In this document: positions 22,334-29,786 of the stretch, piece after piece
Position numbering within the stretch: the stretch's first letter is position 1
Layout of the letters: each line of letters starts with the position of its first letter
Assembly: GCA_963840805.1 (NCBI GenBank)
Contig: CAWJAJ010000003.1
Span: forward strand, 1-64,000
Direction: 5' to 3'
Length of the DNA stretch: 64,000 nt
Source: CADEEN01 sp963840805
Lineage (GTDB): Bacteria; Pseudomonadota; Gammaproteobacteria; Burkholderiales; Burkholderiaceae_C
Notes under the pieces: generated by a model
The model's database searches: none
The model's input: only the letters and a program-made list of their open reading frames with translations
Told to the model about the DNA's origin: nothing
Made by a program: the position numbers and the translations under genes

Positions 22334-22339
22334 TAGAAT
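22334..22339 (+). promoter_or_regulatory. Putative -10 box for tRNA-Ser
   Basis: TAGAAT ends 10 bases before the mature tRNA 5' end, a usual distance for a short 5' leader. Confidence 0.6.
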
Positions 22340-22349
22340 CCGCGCCACT

Positions 22350-22442
22350 GGAGTCGTGACCGAGTGGCCGAAGGTGCTCCCCTGCTAAGGGAGTATGTGG
22401 GCAAAACCTGCATCGAGGGTTCGAATCCCTCCGACTCCGCCA
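22350..22442 (+). tRNA. serX: tRNA-Ser(GCT)
   Basis: A 93-base class II tRNA with CCA encoded. The acceptor GGAGTCG pairs with CGACTCC, the D-arm is GACCGAGTGGCCGAAGGTG, and the anticodon loop CTGCTAA carries GCT at 22384-22386. A long variable arm follows, then the T-loop GGTTCGAATCC. It reads AGC and AGU codons. The 3' end plus terminator has an imperfect copy at 22971-23020, suggesting an integration site. The gene symbol is provisional. Confidence 0.95.
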
Positions 22443-22456
22443 GAGATACAGGAAAT

Positions 22457-22478
22457 ACGGGCCTTCGCGGCCCGTTTT
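22457..22478 (+). terminator. Rho-independent terminator of tRNA-Ser
   Basis: ACGGGCC, TTCGC, GGCCCGT then TTTGCGTTT. The stem has seven G/C-rich pairs. Confidence 0.85.
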
Positions 22479-22970
22479 GCGTTTCTACCCTACTCAGTTC
22501 CCCACTGAGCGCCTCGCACAGGGTCAAGCAGCAACCTGGTTGCACGGCAGGGTTGTGAAGGCCGTGACCATATGTTACATAGACGGCGGGAGAACAAACC
22601 GTAGACGGGCCACGATGAAGCTCGAACCGCAGGTGATCCACACGCCGAATGGGATCGCCGACTGGGGGTCTGCAAATGATGTTCAGACGAGATAACGCAT
22701 CGATCATGAGGGTGATTCGATTGCCGAAGGTCACGCCGAGGAATGCTGCGCAGGCCCAGTGGAGCGATACCCTCCCTCAGGATTTTGCTGAAACCATCCC
22801 TACCGCGACCTGCCTCGCAGAGGATGAGGCGCCCAATACTGACGAGCTGCCGATCAAGGCGTGATGCGACGGTAATACTCGAGTTGGTGGCCGGGATCGA
22901 TCTGGTGGACTGACTGGCGGAATGGAGGAGGGCGATCACACAGCCCTGCATTGGCGCGGGCCTAGACAGA
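22479..22970. other. Left part of island, no recognisable gene
   Basis: This 492-base stretch has lower GC than the flanks. Short open frames exist, for example 22649-22864 on the plus strand (71 codons) and the tail MKLEPQVIHTPNGIADWGS from 22615, but none resembles a known family or has a convincing ribosome site. It is bracketed by the tRNA-Ser 3' end and its imperfect copy, so it may be a relic of an integrated element. Confidence 0.5.
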
Positions 22971-23020
22971 CTCCGACTCTGCCAGGAAGTGGAAGAAGAC
23001 GGGCCTTGTGGCCCGTTTCC
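22971..23020 (+). repeat. Imperfect copy of tRNA-Ser 3' end plus terminator
   Basis: CTCCGACTCTGCCA at 22971-22984 matches the tRNA 3' end CTCCGACTCCGCCA at 22429-22442 in 13 of 14 bases. It is followed, as in the original, by a stem ACGGGCC-TTGT-GGCCCGT with a T-rich tail. The two copies are 542 bases apart. It reads as an att-type duplication or the end of a degraded second tRNA; the rest of a cloverleaf is not evident. Confidence 0.6.
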
Positions 23021-23152
23021 ATTTTCCCTACTTTGCGGGACTCATGTCGAGGATTGGACTGCCGCGCTGTCGTCATTCCGCAGGCAATGCCTACGCTGAG
23101 ATCAACAGCAATCGAGGCTCAACGGAGCGGTCCCGCTACTTTTCAATTTGAT

Positions 23153-23172
23153 GACTATAAGTAGCCTATAAT
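23153..23172 (+). promoter_or_regulatory. Methylase promoter with C-box-like site
   Basis: TATAAT at 23167-23172 is a perfect -10 box, 29 bases before the methylase ATG. Just upstream, GACTATAAGTA at 23153-23163 resembles half of a controller-protein box (GACT-N3-AGTC, one mismatch). If real, the controller would regulate the methylase gene as well as its own. Confidence 0.45.
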
Positions 23173-23200
23173 TTCTCTGCGCTTCTCGCAAGGACGGGTC

Positions 23201-24949
23201 ATGGGAATTTCTGATGAGGCAGTGCCTAGCAGTCGCTACAAGGTCGTCACCGAGGAAAAGTCGGGCGGGGCGACTTACACCCCCAAGAACCTAGCAGACT
23301 TCGTCTCCGAACATATTCACCGTGCCGCTCGTACGACGCCAGGAAACGGCCCCATCAGCGTACTTGACCCTGCAACTGGCGACGGCGAGCTATTGATTAG
23401 CCTGCTGGCGCACCTCGACCGAGCAGGCGTCGGCGCAATCGAGGTGCACGGATTTGAGACGGATATTCGGGCGCTCACCATTGCGACTGCACGCATCAAA
23501 CAGCACTTCCCGAAAGTCACACTGCATCTCGTGCACGGCAACTTCTTGGACTTCGTGCTTGATGAGGTTCGACCGCAGGACACAGGAGGATTGTTTGAGA
23601 AGGAGGGCGTTTTGCCGTCCTATGACCTCATCATTGCCAATCCACCCTATGTTCGCACCCAAATCATGGGGGCTGAGCAAGCGCAGGTGCTCTCCAGTCA
23701 GTTCGGACTCGCTGGCCGTCTTGACCTCTACTACGCCTTCATCGTGGGCATAGCGCACGTCCTCAAGCCAGGCGGCATCGGCGGAATCATCGTCTCGAAC
23801 CGCTTCATGACGACGAAATCCGGCAGCGCAGTGCGCCAGGCAATCCGAGAACACTTCAACGTGCGTCATGTTTGGGATTTGGGCGATACCAAGCTTTTCG
23901 ACGCTGCCGTGCTCCCTGCCGTGCTGCTGGTGGAAAAACACGAAGGGCAAGAGCGCGTGTCCGCAGGCTTCACCTCGATTTACGTCACCGCCGATGAGCC
24001 AACGCAGCAGACAACGGATGTCATTGCTGCCCTCCGCTGTAGCGGGGTGGTAGAAATTGACGATGGCCGTTGCTTCATCGTGAAGAACGGAGTTCTCGAC
24101 ATCAGTGCGGCACCGGATGCCGTGTGGCGCGTCGCCACTGTCGCAAGCGACGACTGGCTATCGACCGTCGAAGCCAACACGTGGCGGCGATTCGGAGACA
24201 TCGGGAAAGTCCGCGTCGGCGTGAAGACATGCGCCGACAAGGTATTCATCCGCACCGATTGGCATGACATGCCCGCCGCGTCGCGGCCTGAACTACTGCG
24301 GCCACTGACGACCCATCACATGGCGCGACGGTTTCACGCCGGCGCAGCCAAGAAGACGCGGCATATTCTTTACCCGCATGAAAGCGTGAACGGACAGCGA
24401 CGGGCGGTTGACTTGGCGGCGTACCCCAACGCGGCGGCATATCTTGAACAGCACCGCCGCGCACTCGAAGGACGGTCCTACGTTATTGAGGGCGGTCGCC
24501 AGTGGTTTGAAATTTGGGTTCCGCAAGACCCGTCTAGCTGGGCCGCGCCCAAGCTCGTGTTCCGGGACATTTCCGAAGAGCCGACATTCTGGCTTGACCT
24601 CGAAGGGAGCATCGTCAACGGCGATTGCTATTGGCTGACGTGCGCGAAGCCGAACAGTACTGACCACTTGTGGCTGGCCGCAGCCGTTGCCAATTCCTCG
24701 TTCATTGAAGCGTTCTACGACCACAGCTTCAATAACAAGCTCTATGCCGGTCGCCGTCGTTTCATCACGCAGTACGTCGAGCGGTTCCCGTTGCCCGACC
24801 CTGAATTTCCGCGCAGCCGCACAATCGTCTCCCTGGCAAAGCAGATTTACGAGGCGGTCGGTACAAGCGACGAAGCTGCGCTTTCTATGCAGCTAGATAA
24901 GCTAGTCTGGGAGGCCTTCGGCGTCGAGGCCAAAGAAGTCGCTCGGTAG
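23201..24949 (+). CDS. Type II N6-adenine DNA methyltransferase
   Basis: This 582-residue modification enzyme would methylate adenine in the recognition site of the adjacent nuclease. The AdoMet-binding motif I is VLDPATGDGELL near residue 52, and the catalytic motif IV is LIIANPPYVRTQ near residue 146. A TaqI-like C-terminal target-recognition region follows (ISEEPTFWLDLEGSIVNGD, NNKLYAGRRRFITQYVERFP). The order I to IV to recognition domain is the gamma class. GC and codon use are visibly lower than in the housekeeping genes, which supports horizontal transfer. The start ATG 23201 has AAGGAC upstream. Its 3' end overlaps the nuclease gene tail to tail by 48 bases. The recognition sequence cannot be predicted. 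Confidence 0.9.
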   Translation: MGISDEAVPSSRYKVVTEEKSGGATYTPKNLADFVSEHIHRAARTTPGNGPISVLDPATGDGELLISLLAHLDRAGVGAIEVHGFETDIRALTIATARIKQHFPKVTLHLVHGNFLDFVLDEVRPQDTGGLFEKEGVLPSYDLIIANPPYVRTQIMGAEQAQVLSSQFGLAGRLDLYYAFIVGIAHVLKPGGIGGIIVSNRFMTTKSGSAVRQAIREHFNVRHVWDLGDTKLFDAAVLPAVLLVEKHEGQERVSAGFTSIYVTADEPTQQTTDVIAALRCSGVVEIDDGRCFIVKNGVLDISAAPDAVWRVATVASDDWLSTVEANTWRRFGDIGKVRVGVKTCADKVFIRTDWHDMPAASRPELLRPLTTHHMARRFHAGAAKKTRHILYPHESVNGQRRAVDLAAYPNAAAYLEQHRRALEGRSYVIEGGRQWFEIWVPQDPSSWAAPKLVFRDISEEPTFWLDLEGSIVNGDCYWLTCAKPNSTDHLWLAAAVANSSFIEAFYDHSFNNKLYAGRRRFITQYVERFPLPDPEFPRSRTIVSLAKQIYEAVGTSDEAALSMQLDKLVWEAFGVEAKEVAR

Positions 24950-25979
24950 CGGGATTTGCAGTTTCCTGTTGAGCACCTTGCCTTGGAACTGTGGGAAGCG
25001 GAAGAAGAACGCTTCCCCCGTTGTCAGAAAAAGATGAGTCAGCGTCACCAACGCGCCGTCTGTGTGCGCGTAGAAGATCGCATAGCGCACGTCACAGTGC
25101 CGCACTTGGCGTCCTGCAATGTTTGGCACGTCAAGCGGCTCCGTGCTTGAAGGTAGAACCAAGCCAAGGTCAACGGTTGGGCTGGTTTGCAGTTTGACTT
25201 CCAGCAGTTGGTGGCGCACGTCCGGAAACTGTCCGTCGTCCTGATAGCAGGCATATCCAAGCGCAGCGCACACGAGCCGGTGCAAGCCCGCGCCACGATT
25301 GCGCTCTTGATGGTAGCCGGTGTCTTTGAACGTGCAATCGATCAGTGCGAAAGGCGAGTGTGTAGCGTGGCAATCGGTAGGAGCGCACCAGCCGCCGGAT
25401 AGCTAATCGGCGTGGCGACGTGCCGAAGATCAACGTTCGTAGCAATGAACGGGCGCAATAGGGCGGTGTCCTTAGATGCAATCAACTCAGCCTTTTTTGC
25501 GCCGGGGATGCAATGGGCCTGGTACTTCTGCGTCAGTGTGCCGGTTGTGTCCAACTTGGCCAGCGCGTCGCCTGTGACAACCTTGACCTTGGTGACAACA
25601 TTCTCAGACGACAGTCGGATGAGCACATAGCGACGTGTCGGCGACAGCTCTTCATTCCATACCTGAACGTTATTCGACTTTTGCACATAGGTATCGAAGA
25701 ACTGCCCCGGAAAACGAGGTTGGGTCTTTTGGAACGAGCCCCGGGAGGGGATAGCCCAGACACCCGACAAACATGCTCCTTCGCAACCTTTGAACGTGTA
25801 CGCAGCGGCAAGCCTGCGAGGGAGATGCCGCGCAATCCGTCATCAAGCAGGCGTTCAAGGTCGGGGGTCGGAATCCATAGCGTGGGCTCACCAATTTCAA
25901 TGTGATCGTAGATCGTGAGGCCAGCGGCGCGGATGTTTTGGACGTAGGGGATGGGTACCGCAGCGGGACTAGCGGTCAT
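24902..25979 (-). CDS. Putative type II restriction endonuclease, PD-ExK (frameshifted)
   Basis: No family name is recognised; function is inferred from context and a motif. The protein would be about 358 residues. A conserved-looking middle reads FPGQFFDTYVQKSNNVQVWN, then a second segment carries FPDVRHQLLEVKLQT, a textbook PD...ExK nuclease centre (bases 25193-25224). Frame breaks lie near 25815, where one missing G would give LAGLAAAYTFKGCEGACL, and near 25350. The start ATG 25979 overlaps the controller stop (ATGA), and the 3' end overlaps the methylase by 48 bases. The low GC matches the methylase. Genuine inactivation of the nuclease, common in such systems, cannot be excluded because of the frameshifts. 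Confidence 0.7.
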
Positions 25980-26228
25980 GCTTTGGCGTCTACAGACAGA
26001 AGTTGCGAAACAGAGACGCCGATGACCGACGCAAACACCTCAAGTGTGCCTGAGGGTGACATCGGCCTCAGTGCGCTCGACCGAACCAACATAGGTGCGG
26101 TGGAGGCCGCACATATCCGCGAACTCTTCTTGCGATAGTTCGTTCGCCTCGCGGAAAGCGCGAATGTTGGCGGCCAGGGTGGCCGTCAGGGGTGAGCTTG
26201 GCTTGCGAAATGCTCTTGGTTTCTTCAT
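25976..26228 (-). CDS. Controller (C) protein, XRE-family HTH (one frameshift)
   Basis: This is a small helix-turn-helix protein of about 83 residues: IRAFREANELSQEEFADMCG followed by LHRTYVGSVERTEADVTL, the typical XRE/C-protein fold with R-x-Y-(I/V)-x-x-(I/V)-E-R. One extra base near 26050 separates this from the ending STLEVFASVIGVSVSQLLSV. It lies directly before the nuclease gene with ATGA overlap. That is the standard C-R arrangement, in which the controller delays nuclease expression until DNA is methylated. A palindrome 27 bases upstream is a candidate operator. Confidence 0.82.
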
Positions 26229-26254
26229 TCACTGGCGAACCAGAATTTCGGGGC

Positions 26255-26272
26255 GACTCACGCGCGAGTGTC
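26255..26272 (-). promoter_or_regulatory. Candidate C-box upstream of the controller gene
   Basis: GACTCACGCGCGAGTGTC is an 18-base imperfect palindrome (seven of nine pairs), with GACT and AGT arms as in known C-boxes. It lies 27 bases before the controller ATG, where an autoregulatory operator is expected. Confidence 0.45.
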
Positions 26273-26537
26273 ATGAACTGATGCCTATGAATCTACAGAC
26301 AGTGAGTAGCGATTTGAACTTGAGGGTGGCCTTTCGCATCCACCTCGTTCCTAAGAGTTCGCTTATTGATAATTTCGCCTCATCGGCAAGAACCCTGATT
26401 GCACTGCTAGTAATGTTGGATAGTGTCCAAGTATCAATAATGGCAGCTAGATGAGAAAAGGAGGTCCCGCGCACGCAATATTCAATGGTCGGCAGCGGTA
26501 CCGGCCCTGGCTTTGCTTCTTTGCTCCGGGTCACCAA
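26271..26537 (-). CDS. Hypothetical 88-residue protein
   Basis: An open frame on the controller strand, upstream of it, starts MVTRSKEAKPGPVPLPTIEY and ends LLTVCRFIGISS. No family is recognised and no membrane segment or signal peptide is visible. Its AT-richer composition matches the island. It overlaps the candidate C-box with its 3' end. It may be a relic or non-coding. Confidence 0.25.
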   Translation of the reverse strand: MVTRSKEAKPGPVPLPTIEYCVRGTSFSHLAAIIDTWTLSNITSSAIRVLADEAKLSISELLGTRWMRKATLKFKSLLTVCRFIGISS

Positions 26538-26767
26538 CGGCTGAGGCGAATGCGGGCTTCACGGTGCGCTGACAGACGTCGTGAGACGTAGCACGGTAGG
26601 AGTAACAGCATGGTGGCGATCATCGAAAAGGGATTCGTGCCGGCGCAGGCCTGTCCTCCAACGGCTCCATAGCGTTGTTCTCGAGGCGCGCGGCCCAGAA
26701 GGCGAAGTGCACAGGGCGCACCGAGCATTGGTGTAGGCCTTCGCAGCCCCCGGCTGTGCCCGCCTCG

Positions 26768-26790
26768 AGCCCCGCATCGCGGGGCTTGTC
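26768..26790. terminator. Terminator-like hairpin
   Basis: AGCCCCGC, ATC, GCGGGGCT forms an eight-pair stem followed by TGTCATT, a weak T-tract. It would insulate the catabolic cluster from the island. Confidence 0.5.
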
Positions 26791-26796
26791 ATTCGC

Positions 26797-26806
26797 TTAT
26801 CGATAA
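26797..26806. promoter_or_regulatory. Candidate operator, palindrome 1
   Basis: TTATCGATAA is a perfect 10-base palindrome with the extended match TATCGATAAT shared with 26866-26875, 69 bases downstream. It is a probable binding site for the GntR-type domain encoded next. Confidence 0.5.
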
Positions 26807-26865
26807 TCTGCGGCTCTCGGCACAAACACCGATGTCGGCGCCTGTTCGGTGCGCTACCGTCTCAG

Positions 26866-26875
26866 TATCGATAAT
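26866..26875. promoter_or_regulatory. Candidate operator, palindrome 2
   Basis: TATCGATAAT sits nine bases before the ATG of the regulator-hydrolase gene. A protein bound here would block translation-start access or transcription, consistent with autorepression. Confidence 0.5.
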
Positions 26876-26884
26876 GACTGCGCC

Positions 26885-28510
26885 ATGAACGACCGCCCCG
26901 CCGTGCCACTTGCTGCGCCCAAGCGCAAGGTCGGCGATGTTCATGGCTGGCTGAAGAAGCAGATCATCTTGTCGCGTGTGCTGCCAGGCCAGCCGTTGGT
27001 CGAGTTGGAGATCGCGGCGACGATGGGATGCAGCCAGGGCACCGTGCGTGAAGCCATGCTGCGGCTGCAGGAGGATGGGCTGATCGTACGCAAGGGGTAT
27101 GGCGGCACGATCGTCACGCCGACATCGGCCACCGAGGCGCGAGCGTTCCTCGGCCTGCGCGCCCATCTCGAGGCGCAGGCTCTCGCGCATTCATTGCCGC
27201 GGATCGGCCCGGAACAGATCGAAGTCTTGTCGGCCCTGGTGCGGCAGATGGAGGCTGCGGCCGGGGCGGGCGACGAGTACGGCCTGTTCGAACTGGATCA
27301 ACAGTTTCACGCGACGTTGTTCCATTGGGCCGAGATGCCGTCGCTGGTGCCGGTGCTGACACGCTGTTCCCTCTACAACCATCGCAACAAGATCGCACTC
27401 GATGTCGCGCCGCGCAGCTTGCTGGAAACGGCGCGGCGCCATTGGCGAATCGTCGCGGCGCTCGAATCGGGCAAGGCTGCGGAAGCCGAACGAGTGTTGC
27501 GGCACCACATCGAAAGCGTCGTCGGTGACGATGAAGCGGCGCGCAGTGCGCCACCGCGCATGGCGCCACGGCTGGCGGCCCTGTGGCAGCGCGTGCAAGC
27601 GGAGGATGCCCGTCTGCCCGATATCACCGCGCTGCCGCTGGATGCGGCGCGGCGCCAGTTCGAGGCCATCAACACGCGCTGGAACGAATTGAAACCCGGT
27701 CGCCATCGCATCGAGCCGTTCAACATTCCCGCGCCGCCGCGGCCGCAGCGCGCGGCTGGCAAGGGCCTCGGGGCCCTGCGCATCGAAGCCGACAAGCGCA
27801 GGCCGGGAACGATCTTGTACTTGCACGGCGGCGGCTGGGTCTTCGGCAGCGTGCAAACGCACCGCGGCGCGATGGCGCGGCTGGCCGAGCTGACCGGCTG
27901 CGCGGTGGTCGGCATCGATTACGGCCTGGCGCCCGAGGCGCCGTTCCCTCACGGCCTCAACGATTGCCTTTGGGCCTGGCGCTGGCTGCGCAGCCATGCT
28001 GCGGATGAAGCCACGCCATGGGTCATCGCCGGTGATTCGGCCGGCGCCAACCTCGCGCTGTCCGCGATGATCGAACTGCGTGATGCCGGTGAGGCGTTGC
28101 CCGACGCGGCACTGCTGTTCTACGGCGTGTACAGCGCCGACCACAGCAGGCCGTCACACATGCGTTGCGGCGATGGCAGCTTCGGCCTGTCGAGCGCCAA
28201 GATGGCCTGGTACCGGCGGCACTACCTGGCTGGCGGCCGCGGCCATGCGGACGACCCGCGGGTGTCGCCACTGCACGCCGACGTTGCTGGTTTGCCGCCG
28301 CTGCTGGTGACTGGCGCCGAGCTCGATCCGTTGTTCGACGACAGCGCGGCGCTGGCGAAGAAGCTCGCCGAGACCGACACCCCGTTCGAGTTCCGCCGCT
28401 ACGCCGGCATGAACCATGGCTTCATGCAGATGGCCAGTGCGTTGCCCGAGGCCCGACAAGCGTTCCGCGATGCCGCTGCGTTCCTGCGCGGGCGGCTTCA
28501 AACCGAGTGA
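26885..28510 (+). CDS. GntR/FCD transcription regulator fused to alpha/beta-hydrolase
   Basis: One uninterrupted 541-residue frame joins two domains that are normally separate. Residues about 15-75 are a winged helix of the GntR family (CSQGTVREAMLRLQEDGLIV). Residues 85-215 are an FCD ligand-binding domain (ELDQQFHATLFHWAEMPSL, RRHWRIVAALESGKAAEAER). From residue 226, an in-frame ATG (27560) opens a hormone-sensitive-lipase-type hydrolase: oxyanion motif YLHGGGWVFGS (about 312), nucleophile Ser385 in GDSAGAN, Asp481 in GAELDPLFDD and His511 in GMNHGF. The catalytic triad is complete. The gene heads a transport and sugar-metabolism cluster and is preceded by two palindromes. The hydrolase might deacylate a sugar ester whose product or substrate is sensed by the FCD domain; this is inference. 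Because this assembly contains indels, a lost stop between two genes must be excluded. Confidence 0.85.
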   Translation: MNDRPAVPLAAPKRKVGDVHGWLKKQIILSRVLPGQPLVELEIAATMGCSQGTVREAMLRLQEDGLIVRKGYGGTIVTPTSATEARAFLGLRAHLEAQALAHSLPRIGPEQIEVLSALVRQMEAAAGAGDEYGLFELDQQFHATLFHWAEMPSLVPVLTRCSLYNHRNKIALDVAPRSLLETARRHWRIVAALESGKAAEAERVLRHHIESVVGDDEAARSAPPRMAPRLAALWQRVQAEDARLPDITALPLDAARRQFEAINTRWNELKPGRHRIEPFNIPAPPRPQRAAGKGLGALRIEADKRRPGTILYLHGGGWVFGSVQTHRGAMARLAELTGCAVVGIDYGLAPEAPFPHGLNDCLWAWRWLRSHAADEATPWVIAGDSAGANLALSAMIELRDAGEALPDAALLFYGVYSADHSRPSHMRCGDGSFGLSSAKMAWYRRHYLAGGRGHADDPRVSPLHADVAGLPPLLVTGAELDPLFDDSAALAKKLAETDTPFEFRRYAGMNHGFMQMASALPEARQAFRDAAAFLRGRLQTE

Positions 28511-28553
28511 CCGGATCGGTCACGCCATCCGTTCCCCCACTGGAGATCTCGTG

Positions 28554-29786
28554 ATGAACCCACCCTCGATCACCCGGCGTCTGGTGTGCCTGGCGGGCTT
28601 GTGCGGCGCGTTGGCCAGCGGGCCGGCCGCGGCCCAGCAGGCGGTGCAGTACTGGTACCACTTCGACAACCCGGAGCAGACCAAGATCATGGACGGTCTG
28701 GTGGCCGACTTCCAGGCCAAGAACCCCGGCATCACGATCAACGCGCAGAACATTCCCTGGAACAGCTACTACGACCGGCTCTATACCTCGATCGCCGGCG
28801 GCAAGGCGCCCGACGTGGCGATGGTCAAACTCGCCAACCAGCCGCAATTGATCGAGATGGGCGCGCTGGAACCGATCGATGCGCAGGTGGCGTCCTGGGC
28901 CGGCAAGGCCGACCTCGGCGACAACCTGCTCGAGATCAACAAGGGCCACGACGGCAAGCAGTACTACCTGCCGCTGCAGTACGTGGTGATCTACCTCTAC
29001 TACCGCACCGACCTCTTCGCCAAGGCCGGGCTGAAGCCACCCGCGACCTGCGAAGAGTTCCTCGACGCCGCGAAGAAGCTCACCTTGCCCGCTGCGCAGA
29101 ACGGCGGCACGCCGCAGTACGGCTTCGGCATGCGGGGCGGCCGTGGCGGCCAGGACAATTGGGGCCCGTTCGTGCTGTCGCAGGTGGCGATGACGCCGGT
29201 CGAACTCGCCACGCCCAAAGCCGTGGCCGCCAACCAGTTCTACATCGACCTGATGCGCACGCACAAGGTGGTGCCGCCGTCGGCGCCGAACGACGGCTTC
29301 AACGAGATCATCAACGGCTTCAAGTCGGGGCAGACGGCGATGATCTTCCACCACATCGGCTCGTCCAAGACCATGCACGACACCCACGGCGACAAGGTCT
29401 CTGCCTTGCCGGTGCCTTCGTGCGGCGGCAAGCGCTGGACTTCGTTCGGCGACGAATCGCACGCCATGTTCAAGGCCAGCAAGGTCAAGCCTGCGGCCTG
29501 GAAATGGATGGCCTACCTGTCTGAGCGGGAGGGCAACGTCAAGTTCGTCGGCGCCACCGGGCAGATGACGGTCACCAAGAGCGGCGTACCGCAGGTGACG
29601 TTCCAGCCGCGCTTCGCCAAAGCGACCGCCGATTCATTGCCGTTCGCCGCCATCCTGCCGGCGGTGCCGCAGACGTCGGACTTCGTTTCCAACGTCTGGC
29701 CGACCAACATGCAGCGCGCGCTCAACGGCGAAGTGACCTCCGCGCAGATGATGGACGCGATCGCCAAGCACTACGCCGCCAAGTGA
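28554..29786 (+). CDS. ABC transporter substrate-binding protein, family 1 (sugar type)
   Basis: This periplasmic solute-binding protein of about 410 residues belongs to the UgpB/MalE-like family 1. A Sec signal precedes AAAQQAVQYWYHFDNPEQTK. Typical features are FQAKNPGITINAQNIPWNSY, SIAGGKAPDVAMVKL, YLPLQYVVIYLYYRTDLFAK and FKSGQTAMIFHH. ATG 28554 was chosen because it opens the signal peptide. The stop overlaps the first permease start. The ligand is unknown; the neighbouring enzymes suggest a carbohydrate or carbohydrate ester. Confidence 0.9.
   Translation: MNPPSITRRLVCLAGLCGALASGPAAAQQAVQYWYHFDNPEQTKIMDGLVADFQAKNPGITINAQNIPWNSYYDRLYTSIAGGKAPDVAMVKLANQPQLIEMGALEPIDAQVASWAGKADLGDNLLEINKGHDGKQYYLPLQYVVIYLYYRTDLFAKAGLKPPATCEEFLDAAKKLTLPAAQNGGTPQYGFGMRGGRGGQDNWGPFVLSQVAMTPVELATPKAVAANQFYIDLMRTHKVVPPSAPNDGFNEIINGFKSGQTAMIFHHIGSSKTMHDTHGDKVSALPVPSCGGKRWTSFGDESHAMFKASKVKPAAWKWMAYLSEREGNVKFVGATGQMTVTKSGVPQVTFQPRFAKATADSLPFAAILPAVPQTSDFVSNVWPTNMQRALNGEVTSAQMMDAIAKHYAAK

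Larger units (their letters stand above)
26538..26884. other. Right edge of island and GntR-fusion promoter region
   Basis: No protein gene is supported over these 347 bases. The region returns to high GC about 26640. It contains a terminator-like hairpin at 26768-26790 and two TATCGATAA palindromes at 26797 and 26866, listed separately. The right end of the lower-GC island probably falls between 26540 and 26640. Confidence 0.5.

Noticed and set aside
22333..22734. Minus-strand open frame containing AESEGFEPSMQ and YSLSRGAPSATR
   Set aside because: It is the antisense of tRNA-Ser(GCT). Peptides with SEGFEPS are a well-known annotation artefact from reading tRNA genes backwards.
22887..22984. 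Possible second tRNA gene
   Set aside because: Only the 3' end resembles a tRNA. No matching acceptor 5' strand, D-arm or anticodon loop could be folded by eye.
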